Below are positions 52,692-61,223 of a stretch of 64,000 bases of DNA, in pieces. The translations under genes and the position numbers were made by a program. How positions within the stretch are numbered: the first letter of the stretch is position 1; every line of letters starts with the position of its first letter. Under the pieces are notes generated by a model. That model had not been told where the DNA came from and ran no database searches. It was given only the letters and a program-made list of their open reading frames with translations. Source of the stretch: Methylocella tundrae (GTDB lineage: Bacteria; Pseudomonadota; Alphaproteobacteria; Rhizobiales; Beijerinckiaceae); NCBI RefSeq assembly GCF_038024855.1, contig NZ_CP139089.1, positions 3,258,501 to 3,322,500 of the forward strand. Reading direction: 5' to 3'.

Positions 52692-55600
52692 TCACTTGAA
52701 CATCCGACGCTCTAGCGACGACACGCTATCCTGGGCGAGCTGGAAAGCCCGACGGATCCCCTCCATGATAGTCGCGCTGCTAAGAACGGCGTCCAACGTC
52801 GTCGGTTTTTTGAGGGATACCGGCTCGGCGTCGACTACTGTCGTCGGACATTTGAGGCGTGATTCCCGTTGCAGAGGCTCGGGGCAGGTCGGCGGGCGAA
52901 GCGCCTCCGGATTTTTTTCCGTCAGCCATTCGAGACCGGCTTCCGTTCCGGTCTCTTTTGGAGGCGCCTCCGGGCACCTCACGCGGATCGCGTCGAGCAG
53001 GATGTCGGTCGCGGGGCCAGCGGCAAACGGATAAACGATCGTGGCGGCGACCGTTCTCATTCTATCATTGTCGATCACGCGCAACGATACAGCAATCGCC
53101 CGCGCCCAAGCAACCGCTTCATCGCTCGTGGCAGCCCAGGCCAATGACGATCTGGTCATAAGAAACGCCTGCTGCGCCGGCACGTCGGTCAGTTTTGCTG
53201 CCAGAGCCCGAATCGCGTCAGCGATGGCTTGGAGAGTCGCGGAATCGTCTGTCCGGCCGATCCGCTTCAAGATCACATCGAAGATCCGCTGAGCCTGCTT
53301 CTCGGTCAGCTTAGCCGCTAGCGCCTCAATCGCCTGTGCCAGAGCTTGAACTTGGTCGTCATCACTGTCGGCATTTTCACTGATTTTCTCTAATAGCGGA
53401 TCAAGCGAGCGATCAATCGCACGCTGCGCCTGCGAGTCGGTCAGTTTTGTCGCCAGCGCCTCGATCGCCTCCACCGCGTTTTTACGCTCAGAGCGATAGT
53501 AAGGCCCATCGATTCGGCCCAACAAAAGACCAAGAGCGTCATCGAGCGCCTGCTGCGCCTGCGCCTCGCTCAGCGTCAGCGGCAGCGCTTTGATCGCCTC
53601 CATCAGAGCGAGGAGCCCGTAGGAAGTATTAGTCTCGCCGGTTTTCTGCAATGCCGGAGCAAACGCTTCCTGCGCCTGCACTTCAGTTACCTTTGGCCCC
53701 AGCGCCCGAATCCCCTCTATTAGTAAATAATAGTCGCTAGGAGCTGCGTCGAACTGTTTCAACATCGCATTGAGCGTCCGCCGCGCTAGCGAGTTGGTCA
53801 GCTTACCAGGGAATGCCTGGATTGCCTGTGCCAAAGCCATGAACTCGCGAGGTTTAACGTCCTTATCGATCTCCGTCGTTAGCTGATCAAGCGCCTGTTG
53901 CACCTGCTCGTCGGTAAGCCTCGGCGCGAGCGACTGGATCGCCGCGGCTGTGACTTCCAGTGGGAAGCCATTGACACCGAACTGCACGATCACGAAACGG
54001 AACGCTCGCTGCGACTGTTTCTCGTTCAGCTTCGATGCCAGCGCCTGGACCGCGTATGAAAAAACTTCAGCGGAACTGGACCTTTTGCCGCCCAGCATAA
54101 ATATCTTATCAAACGCCTGTTGTGCCTGCGCGTCGCTCAGATTCAGTGGCAGCGCCTGGATCATTTCCGCGAGAGCCAGGAGCCCGTAGGGTTCATCAGT
54201 CTCGCCGATTTGCTTCAATGCCGGACCAAGAGCCTGCTGCGCCTGCGCGTTGGTCAGCTTCGGCGCGAGGGCTTTGAGCGCCCTTGCCAAACGCAACTTC
54301 CTAAAAAGATCAGTGGCCGCACGGATCTGCTCAAGCATTGGATCTAGCGCCCGTTGCACCTCTAATTCGTTCAATTTCGGCGCGAGTGCCTGGATCGCGT
54401 GCGCCAAATGCTCTTGCGTCTCCTCATCGTCAGTGTCGCCGAATTCCTTCAACACCGCCGCGAGCGCCTGCTGCGACTGCGCGTCGGTCAGCTTTGGGGC
54501 AAGCCCCTGAAGGGCCTGCGTCAGAGCCTGGAGTACGAATACAGTGTCGGACTTGCCTATGATCTGCTTCAGGACCTTGTCGAACACCTGCTGCGCCTGT
54601 GACTCGGTCAGCTTAGGAGCCAGAGCCTGAATGGCAATGCCAACAGCGTGGATGCTGTTGCCGTCGGCCGAGGTTTTGAGCGCGGCAACTGCAGCGGCCA
54701 CAAGTTGCCAGGCCTCGGTCGATGCCGGCCTCAACACGCCCAGGGCGCGGGCAAGCTGAGCGAATCCCGGGGCCACCCGGATCATGTCTTCCGGGTTTGC
54801 CGACAGTGCCGCTATGAAGTACTGCTTGACCGCTTCGTCGGCCACCGCGAGCTTCCATATTGCATTTCGCTGACGGGTCGTAAACGGTTCATCAGCCTTC
54901 AGGTCGAGATCATTCAGCATGCCTTCCGCCAGCGCCTGGTTAGCCACATCGAGCGCGTGTTGGGTTTGTCGCGCGCTCTGCGAAGCTGAAAAACCCTCAT
55001 AAAGCGAGACACCCAACGCGACCAACAGAACGGCGAGAAGCACCCTCAGAAGCCACAAATTGCGCCTGTGGCGTTTCTCGCTGGCGGTGACAAATTTCTT
55101 TTCCGTTTGTGAAAGCCAAGCGCCTCGTTGTCTCGCCAACTGCAAAAACTCTGCTCGCTCGACGCCTGTGGCTAGATGTTCGGACCTGCTGCGCCGATGG
55201 GCGGACGTCCAGCCGGCGGCCTTGCTCATCAGCCTGTCGAGCAGGCGCATATCGCTTGCGCTTGCGGCTTCGTTCAGTTTGTTTTGCAGCCATGGCCACT
55301 GGGTGATCAGCGCCTCATGGGCGATCTCGACCGTCTTGTCGCTCGTCAGCAGCAGACGGCTTCCGTTTTCGCTCGACAGCAAGGCGATGAGCTTTTGGCT
55401 CGCGGCGTCAAATCCGTCGAGCTGCGCGGTCCGGCGGGTGGCGCCGCCGGTCGTCTCGCCGAGCCGCAGCAGGCGCGTCAGGACGGGAAACAGCCGGTCC
55501 TGATCTTCCGATCGGAGGTTCTTGCGCACGGCCTCGGCCTCGTAAGCGAGTGCGCCGGCGACGCCATGAACCTCCGCATAGGCTTTGAGAAGATCGCCCC

Positions 55601-56876
55601 CGTGCGCCTTGCGCCGGCCCCAGACGCTGTGGAGCGCCATCTGGACCAGGGCTAGATCGCCGGGACGCTCCGACATGTCTCTCTCGATCAACGACACGAA
55701 CGACTGTGCGCCGGCTTCATCGGTGTGGCCTGCCATGCGAAGGGGCGTGCGCACCGCCTCAGCGAGTCCGTCGTTCGAGATGCGCTTCAGCCGCAGGACG
55801 GCGGACTGATTGTCGCCTTGCAGCATGCCGAAGAGTTTGTCGAACGGGCTGCACAGATTGTAGTGATCGGCGCGGATCGTCAGCAGGATCCGAAATCCGA
55901 AGTCGCCGTCGGCCAATGCTGTGACGAGATTGACAAATTCCTGGCGTTTTTCTTGCGGGGTCTGGGTGAGCAGCTCCTCGAACTGGTCGATGATCAACAG
56001 AGTCGCAGTCTTTTTCTGGGGCAGATCGCAGCGCAGCGCGTAGGCGGTTTCGCCCGGATCGGCCACATTAACGCGCTGGCGCAGATTGGCACGCGCATCG
56101 CCATCCAATTCGATCCGCTCCGCGGCGTCGGTGAGACCGTATTTCAGACCCTGCATCGGGTCTGACCCCGGCCGCATGACGACGACATGCCAGATCCGAT
56201 CGTCGGGCTCCCTGCCGGATGTTTCCGCTAGCGCGGCGCCGCGAAAGGCAGGAGTGAAACCCGCCTGCGCCAGCGAGGATTTGCCAGAGCCGCTGTCGGC
56301 GACGATTGCGACGAGCCGATGCGCTCCGAGTTTCTCGGCTAGAAGTTTGACGTCGTCATTGCGTCCGAAAAAGCGGTTCGCCCAATCCTCGTCCATCGAC
56401 CGCAGCCCAATGAACGGCGTATCCGTTGTGACGATGGGCGAGCGCTGATCAAGGCGAAGGGTCGCCTTTAGAAGTTTTTCGAATTCGTCAGGGTCATTGA
56501 GCGGATCGCGCGCGCCGTGATATTGCCGCGCGAATGGGGGAAGGGCCGACGATCCCTTGCATTCCTTGCTGAGGATGGGAATGAAGGGAAAAGAAGGATC
56601 CGCGACGCTGCGCGACAAGGCCAAGCGGACTTCGCTTTCGACCCAGTTCACAACCCCTTTGCTGCCTACATAGACTGCAAAGGCCGTCGATTGCTGGTCA
56701 ATGACCGCTTCGAGTTGCGCTTGCCAACCATGGCCGGGGCCGAGATTGCGCTTGTCGAACCAAACGGTTAGCCCGGCCTCAATCGCAGTTGGGCTCGCTT
56801 CGATCCGCTCCATTAGCAGGCGAGCGGCGTCTGTATCGACGCCAGCATGGCTGAGGAAAAGCTTTGGCGAGGCCAT
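52692..56876 (-). CDS. TIR-STAND-TM-repeat receptor (NLR-like), 3' end altered by IS630-B
   Basis: 1394 aa. TIR domain 1-140 ([30 protein letters not shown], candidate catalytic Glu82 in [11 protein letters not shown]). STAND NTPase about 175-600: Walker [11 protein letters not shown] (about 196), Walker [12 protein letters not shown] (about 296) and the [12 protein letters not shown] motif of nSTAND proteins. One membrane helix about 606-628 ([21 protein letters not shown]). Then some 13 repeats of about 39 residues on the plan ALAPKLT-AQAQQAL...LKQIG (about 715-1265). The last seven codons (LERRMFK, stop) come from the IS630-B end. TIR probably cleaves NAD+ when repeats sense a trigger. Last gene of the minus-strand cluster. 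Confidence 0.85.
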   Translation of the reverse strand: MASPKLFLSHAGVDTDAARLLMERIEASPTAIEAGLTVWFDKRNLGPGHGWQAQLEAVIDQQSTAFAVYVGSKGVVNWVESEVRLALSRSVADPSFPFIPILSKECKGSSALPPFARQYHGARDPLNDPDEFEKLLKATLRLDQRSPIVTTDTPFIGLRSMDEDWANRFFGRNDDVKLLAEKLGAHRLVAIVADSGSGKSSLAQAGFTPAFRGAALAETSGREPDDRIWHVVVMRPGSDPMQGLKYGLTDAAERIELDGDARANLRQRVNVADPGETAYALRCDLPQKKTATLLIIDQFEELLTQTPQEKRQEFVNLVTALADGDFGFRILLTIRADHYNLCSPFDKLFGMLQGDNQSAVLRLKRISNDGLAEAVRTPLRMAGHTDEAGAQSFVSLIERDMSERPGDLALVQMALHSVWGRRKAHGGDLLKAYAEVHGVAGALAYEAEAVRKNLRSEDQDRLFPVLTRLLRLGETTGGATRRTAQLDGFDAASQKLIALLSSENGSRLLLTSDKTVEIAHEALITQWPWLQNKLNEAASASDMRLLDRLMSKAAGWTSAHRRSRSEHLATGVERAEFLQLARQRGAWLSQTEKKFVTASEKRHRRNLWLLRVLLAVLLVALGVSLYEGFSASQSARQTQHALDVANQALAEGMLNDLDLKADEPFTTRQRNAIWKLAVADEAVKQYFIAALSANPEDMIRVAPGFAQLARALGVLRPASTEAWQLVAAAVAALKTSADGNSIHAVGIAIQALAPKLTESQAQQVFDKVLKQIIGKSDTVFVLQALTQALQGLAPKLTDAQSQQALAAVLKEFGDTDDEETQEHLAHAIQALAPKLNELEVQRALDPMLEQIRAATDLFRKLRLARALKALAPKLTNAQAQQALGPALKQIGETDEPYGLLALAEMIQALPLNLSDAQAQQAFDKIFMLGGKRSSSAEVFSYAVQALASKLNEKQSQRAFRFVIVQFGVNGFPLEVTAAAIQSLAPRLTDEQVQQALDQLTTEIDKDVKPREFMALAQAIQAFPGKLTNSLARRTLNAMLKQFDAAPSDYYLLIEGIRALGPKVTEVQAQEAFAPALQKTGETNTSYGLLALMEAIKALPLTLSEAQAQQALDDALGLLLGRIDGPYYRSERKNAVEAIEALATKLTDSQAQRAIDRSLDPLLEKISENADSDDDQVQALAQAIEALAAKLTEKQAQRIFDVILKRIGRTDDSATLQAIADAIRALAAKLTDVPAQQAFLMTRSSLAWAATSDEAVAWARAIAVSLRVIDNDRMRTVAATIVYPFAAGPATDILLDAIRVRCPEAPPKETGTEAGLEWLTEKNPEALRPPTCPEPLQRESRLKCPTTVVDAEPVSLKKPTTLDAVLSSATIMEGIRRAFQLAQDSVSSLERRMFK

Positions 56877-56989
56877 TGGGCACCAGTTATCAATAATGAA
56901 AGCGCTTGTTATCCATTATAAATGGGCCGCCCGCAGCAAATCGGGGCATCGAGGCTGATGGAGTAGTTTGTTTACTCGACCGCTTGCGT

Positions 56990-57964
56990 TCATTGGTTGG
57001 CGGATGCGGCGGGTCGTGAATCCGTCGCGCGAGTCCACTTGGCCATCCAACTTTGATTCTCTGAGGCTATGATGTCCTCGCAATGGTTGACAAAGCCAGA
57101 CCAGTCGTTCGCGACCGCTCGGCTAAAACGAGAGTCCTCATCTTCGAGCCTCCGAGCGGTCGCTGCATAACTGCTCGCCAAGTACTCTAAACGCGACCCT
57201 TCGATATGAGCTAACACGGTGGCTGCAATCGTTGTCAGCAAAGCGGTGAAAGCAGCGAGATCGAACGTTATTGTTGTGAAGGGAAACGTTGTTTTCCCGG
57301 TGACGCTCGATACGGCGGTAATGATGACGGCGAGCAATGCAAGGCCGAATTCGAAACGGCGAAGGCGCTGCGCTTGACGATAGGCGTCGTTAGCCTTGGG
57401 TAGGAAGAATTCGTCGATTTGCGATCGAACTCGCAGTTTTCGATATTCGTCTGGAGTGAGAGGCTCGCGCGGAGATGAACCTTTGCGCGTCGCCGTGATT
57501 TGAACGATGTCGCCCAAATCTGCGTCAATCTTCGTGCGCTCTCCATTCAAGAGATCGGAGGCTGTTGCAACGTCGGAATAAGGCGCCGCAGAAGCTGCGA
57601 ATCGAAATGCTTCCCGCTTTAGGGCCTCTGCGGCGGCGCGGACGCGCACCCACGGCGCAATTTGGGCAGCACGCAGCGATCGACCGGATACGAACGCCGC
57701 GATCGCCAATGCGACAGCGCCAAAAGTTGCGAAGATCGTCCGCAAGGATCCTGTCGAGGGCATTTGCCCCGCAATCGTCGCTGCGGTTGCTCCGAGGATA
57801 GACAGCGCGAAGACAATCTGCCGCGCGCGGACGACGCCGTTCTTCAGTTTGTCCGCCGTCGCCGACCAGTCCGCAGCTCTCTGGGCGGTGGCGATAAGCG
57901 CGCCAAGATCGCCAGCTGGGGCAGTCTTTTTAGACGATGGAGGCACTGATTCCGGGTTTGTCAT
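56990..57964 (-). CDS. SLATT/DUF4231-like 2TM+2TM membrane protein
   Basis: 324 aa with two pairs of membrane helices: about 49-68 and 73-93 (QIVFALSILGATAATIAG, TIFATFGAVALAIAAFVSG), and about 215-234 and 240-262 (FGLALLAVIITAVSSVTG, FDLAAFTALLTTIAATVLAHIEG). The helical flanks between and after them (WVRVRAAAEALKREAFRFAA, YAATARRLEDEDSRF) fit the SLATT pattern (SMODS- and SLOG-associated 2TM effector), proposed to form membrane pores. It begins 9 bases after the wall-hydrolase gene. Confidence 0.65.
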   Translation of the reverse strand: MTNPESVPPSSKKTAPAGDLGALIATAQRAADWSATADKLKNGVVRARQIVFALSILGATAATIAGQMPSTGSLRTIFATFGAVALAIAAFVSGRSLRAAQIAPWVRVRAAAEALKREAFRFAASAAPYSDVATASDLLNGERTKIDADLGDIVQITATRKGSSPREPLTPDEYRKLRVRSQIDEFFLPKANDAYRQAQRLRRFEFGLALLAVIITAVSSVTGKTTFPFTTITFDLAAFTALLTTIAATVLAHIEGSRLEYLASSYAATARRLEDEDSRFSRAVANDWSGFVNHCEDIIASENQSWMAKWTRATDSRPAASANQ

Positions 57965-57973
57965 GTTGCAGCC

Positions 57974-59452
57974 TCATCCGTAACTCACGAATCCAAGATT
58001 GATCTGATCCAATCGGCGTTTGTGGCGACGAAAAACGCCGATCCCGTCGCGATAGCCGCCGTGGTTGGTATTCCCTTCGATGGTCTCGAGCATCCCGTTG
58101 AAATTTGCCAGGACCAGACCGGCGTGTCCGGTTCTGTCGCTCGTCCTTATGAAGAAAACCATGCCCGGGTGAACCCGGGACGGATCCTCCGCTGCCGCGT
58201 CAGCCGCCAGCACTTCAACCGGTGATCCGAGTCTGCTGCTTTCGGCCCAAGCATCCTGAACGCTTCCAGTATGCGGAACAGGACTATCCGCCCCGAGAGA
58301 TTTGGCCGCCTCTTTGAAGGACCAATAGATAAAACACATGCACCAAGGCTGGCCGATGCAGAAAGAGCCAATGCTCGACTGGTATTCCTCGACCCGCATT
58401 CCGCGATTGGATCCTGGAGGATCCTCCATTGTCCCGACCTCGCCAGCGGCGATCTCGACGGCTGCTTGTCCAAGAGCGCCAGGCGCTTTAGTCTGCGAAA
58501 CGCTGCCGGAGGAGCGGGGGGCAAGGGACTTAGGGCCGAACAAAGCCCCCCAGGTCTTCGGGCCGACGATTCCGTCAATCTCCAAGGGTTCGTCGGAGAG
58601 GTCAGCTGAGCGGGCTTGAAACAGCATCACAGCCAATCGCGTTGAGTCTGCGAAATTTCCGTCAGCTACCCCGGGATCGCATCGGACCTCAGCTAGCCGC
58701 GTCTGCACACGCGTGACTTCGGCGTTTCGTCGGACGCCTGCTCGCAGATAGACCCCGGGAAAAATCGGCGGGGTAGGACTCCAAGAGCATTCACCGCCAA
58801 CGGGGAATGGCCTTTCCTGGGAGCCGCCTCGGTCACTCGGTTCCTCCGCTTGGAAAGCGACACGCGCGCGGATGTCCGCATCTTGTTGCAGCAAATAGCT
58901 TAGAAACGTGAGGCCGCCGCATTGACCGCTCACAGCTTCCGCCACGAAACTCCCATCGGCGACATATTTGCCCCGATCGTACATATTGCTAAAACTCCAG
59001 AGATACGGGCTTCGGACGAAAGGATAATTATTGCGATAGCCCCACCCGTTGTAGCTCTCGAGCTGGAATGCAATACCGGGGACCGACCAGTCGGACCAAC
59101 GAGTGAGCCCCCTGCCAGAGAGGGCATCTATCGCGCTTGCCTGCCAGGTGAATGGTGGATCGCCGCTCGCGGGTCGGCCTTGCGGAGTATGAATGGTTCG
59201 TGCCGATAATGGGTCTCCATTATGGAGATGCCCATCGAATCGTCCCGCGCACTCAAGGTTATGCAAAATTGCGACGAAGAACCACGGGATGTTTGTCTGT
59301 TGCTCGACAGCAGCATAAGCTTGTCGTACTGCAGGGCGTGTGATGCGCCGATAGATCACTGCGATATCGACGAGCCGATCCTCAAGTATCTGTAGGCGCG
59401 AAAAAAGCTCTGTGTATTCATTGGCCAAATACTTGGTAAGTAATCGAGCCAC
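57974..59452 (-). CDS. Lysozyme-like, PG-binding and CHAP cell-wall hydrolase
   Basis: 492 aa. N-terminal ~190 residues resemble a glycan-cleaving lysozyme/transglycosylase family: VEQQTNIPWFFVAILHNLECAGRF, HLHNGDPLSARTI, LESYNGWGYRN, SPYLWSFSNMYDRGKYVADG. A PG_binding_1 domain follows (about 250-310, AVMLFQARSADLSDEPLEIDGIVGPKTWGALF in outline). The C-terminal CHAP amidase/endopeptidase domain has Cys in PWCMCFIYWSF and His in TGHAGLVLANF. No signal peptide or membrane anchor is visible, so wall access needs another factor or cell damage. Nine bases separate it from the SLATT-like gene. Confidence 0.82.
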   Translation of the reverse strand: MARLLTKYLANEYTELFSRLQILEDRLVDIAVIYRRITRPAVRQAYAAVEQQTNIPWFFVAILHNLECAGRFDGHLHNGDPLSARTIHTPQGRPASGDPPFTWQASAIDALSGRGLTRWSDWSVPGIAFQLESYNGWGYRNNYPFVRSPYLWSFSNMYDRGKYVADGSFVAEAVSGQCGGLTFLSYLLQQDADIRARVAFQAEEPSDRGGSQERPFPVGGECSWSPTPPIFPGVYLRAGVRRNAEVTRVQTRLAEVRCDPGVADGNFADSTRLAVMLFQARSADLSDEPLEIDGIVGPKTWGALFGPKSLAPRSSGSVSQTKAPGALGQAAVEIAAGEVGTMEDPPGSNRGMRVEEYQSSIGSFCIGQPWCMCFIYWSFKEAAKSLGADSPVPHTGSVQDAWAESSRLGSPVEVLAADAAAEDPSRVHPGMVFFIRTSDRTGHAGLVLANFNGMLETIEGNTNHGGYRDGIGVFRRHKRRLDQINLGFVSYG

Positions 59453-59813
59453 GTCGCCTCCAAATGGGCATGACCGCTAAAGCATTTCAACAATTACTTG
59501 TCTTGAAAAAGGGGGGGCATTGTACGAGCTACGGCAGTTGCCAGACGCAGTATTCCCGTGGGTCCAGCATGGTGTCTGCGGACTCGGAGTATTTTGCAAT
59601 GCAAAAATCATGGTGCTTAATGGATTATACTAATAGATAATCGATTTCAATGCAAGATGCTTTTTCGGAAAATGCGAATGTACTCAATTCCAGTACGTCT
59701 TTTGGTAATGCGTCGCTGCAGACGGAGTCGCCATTCAACCTCATCGCGACAACGTTCGATGTTAAGGCAGCCCGGGAAGCGAAGGTGTTTTCAGGCGGAT
59801 CATTAATCGAGTG
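59453..59813. other. Gap holding a possible 55-codon small gene
   Basis: About 360 bases between the DUF4071-type and hydrolase genes. On the plus strand ATG 59650 to TAG 59817 is an uninterrupted 55-codon frame (starts MQDAFSENANV, ends GGSLIEC), overlapping the 3' end of the DUF4071-type gene, but it has no clear ribosome-binding site. AT-rich sequence at 59590-59650 (TATACT-like) could be a promoter for it or for the hydrolase gene. Confidence 0.3.
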
Positions 59814-61148
59814 CTAGCGCCGTTGCGCTAGCAATCGTTCGAGCTTTTGAATTTGATCCTCGGTCGTTGCGACCATCCAGTCCTTCGGCTGCGGATTTGC
59901 CTCTCCCGCCCGTTGAAATTCCAGGTTCGCCTCTTCGCGTCGACCCAGGCCAAAAAGCGCTTCGGCGCGGCTCGCTCGGAGCCAGTAGATTTCCTCGGGC
60001 GTGTGGCTCGTGCTGTCGCTTTTAGCTTCGGCGAACTCTTGATCGAGGATTGCCAGCACCTCACGGCGCACGCGCGCCGCGAACACCTGATCCGCGATGG
60101 CTTCATCACCAGTCGATTGATTCGCGCGGGCATCCAAGAGGAAGGCGAGATTGACGCCATTGTAATGGTCGCCCCTGAGATAAAAGCCGCGTGCATAGGA
60201 GCGGATTGCTTCGTCCAAATTAACAGGCGAGTGGAGCGTCTCCCAAAGGTGTTTATGGATTGCGCCCCACAGTCCGACAGTTTCTGCATCGCTCGAAAAC
60301 TGCGGTTGCAGTATCGTCAGAATGCGCTTCGCTTCCTCGAGCGCCGCGATCTTGTCGGGATGCTCGGACTTGTACGTTGCAAACGCCAGCTGCTGGACCA
60401 CGAAAGGATCGTCGGCTTCGATGTTTCGCCAATCCTGCAGCCGTTCGGCGACCACGCGCCATTTCTGCGGCGTCGTCGCCTCCGCTTTGGCTTTTTCAAA
60501 TGCATTGCGAAGATCGGCGAGGCTTGGGACGGCCGGTCGAAACCACGGAGATCCATCCGCCCATCGCGTCACTTCGGCAGCGAAGCCGATATTCAAGTCT
60601 GTTGTTTCCTTCCGTTCCGCATTGTAGGAGATGCATGCGTACGCGTGCTCGTGCGGGAGTTGGGGCAGGAAAAGGAAGACCGGGCTGTCCACTTCGAAGC
60701 GCGCAAGGACCGCCTTGAGCCGGTTCGTCAACACCGCCGTAACGCGCTGCGCCTCTCCGGCGCCGATGTCCTTGCCAAGATGCTCGTAACGCAAAATATT
60801 GAGCCGCGCGACGTCAAAAGGGAATGCAAAATCAGTCTCCGCCATGACAATCGTTGTCCAGGGCCGCAGCGCGTGCCGCACGCCCAATTCGTAGATTGCG
60901 TTGGCGTTGGAGGTCGAAATGTCCGCGACGACGACGTCCGCCGCGAGGAGTTGCTCGTACATCGGCTTATCAATCATTGTCGAATGCTGGATCTCATCCG
61001 CGCGCCTACAATCGAGCCCAGCGGCGAGCGCGCCGGGCTTGATGATATGCTCATATGTTTTGTCGAGATCGAGAGTTCGCGATTTCTTTTTGCCGCCGTA
61101 GAAGGCTGTCTTCACTCCGAATCCCATCGCCACAAAACAAGTAGGCAT
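59814..61148 (-). CDS. DUF4071/TRAFs-binding-domain-type conflict-system protein
   Basis: 444 aa. Residues 1-150 form a nucleoside-deoxyribosyltransferase/TIR-like Rossmann domain: CFVAMGFGVKT, LDKTYEHIIKPGALAAGLDCRRADE, KPMYEQLLAADVVVADISTSNANAIYELGVRHAL. The rest is TPR-like (RGDHYNGVNLAFLLDAR, YWLRASRAEALFGLGRREEANLEFQRAG) as in MAP3K-TRAFs-binding-domain proteins. The first domain may process a nucleotide and the second bind a partner. It lies 75 bases downstream of the second repeat receptor, so they are probably co-transcribed. Confidence 0.75.
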   Translation of the reverse strand: MPTCFVAMGFGVKTAFYGGKKKSRTLDLDKTYEHIIKPGALAAGLDCRRADEIQHSTMIDKPMYEQLLAADVVVADISTSNANAIYELGVRHALRPWTTIVMAETDFAFPFDVARLNILRYEHLGKDIGAGEAQRVTAVLTNRLKAVLARFEVDSPVFLFLPQLPHEHAYACISYNAERKETTDLNIGFAAEVTRWADGSPWFRPAVPSLADLRNAFEKAKAEATTPQKWRVVAERLQDWRNIEADDPFVVQQLAFATYKSEHPDKIAALEEAKRILTILQPQFSSDAETVGLWGAIHKHLWETLHSPVNLDEAIRSYARGFYLRGDHYNGVNLAFLLDARANQSTGDEAIADQVFAARVRREVLAILDQEFAEAKSDSTSHTPEEIYWLRASRAEALFGLGRREEANLEFQRAGEANPQPKDWMVATTEDQIQKLERLLAQRR

Positions 61149-61223
61149 TGTCGTCTCCCGGTATCAACGCGGGGTTGAGTCTTTCGTGAGCTTTGACGCG
61201 TTTCCGGCAGAAGTCGCCATAGT

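Larger units (their letters stand above)
50382..52699 (+). pseudogene. IS630-B transposase, interrupted
   Basis: GTG start at 50382 after an excellent AAGGAGGTGA. The HTH half (AYSLDLRERVARFVEGG, FGVSASFVVKLMKAY) runs to the A8 slippage site at 50721-50728 (RFKKN); the second frame has LVLLDETGTTTKM and GDVVIMD, then stops matching at 51084, where the IS110 element enters. The reading resumes at 52445 with [29 protein letters not shown] and ends GYGFT. The two pieces join to a normal IS630 DDE transposase. Confidence 0.9.
50300..52712. mobile_element. IS630-family element B, interrupted by an IS110/IS1111-type element
   Basis: Ends GAGCGTCGGAT (50300) and ATCCGACGCTC (52702-52712), perfect inverted repeats of 11 bases, with TA duplications at 50298-50299 and 52713-52714. 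It inserted into the 3' end of the TIR-STAND gene. Removing the nested element leaves about 1.06 kb. Confidence 0.9.

Noticed and set aside
52692..56876. Programmed 3' end of the TIR-STAND gene (LERRMFK as native tail)
   Set aside because: These codons are the terminal inverted repeat of IS630-B; the native tail is recovered on the other side of the element.
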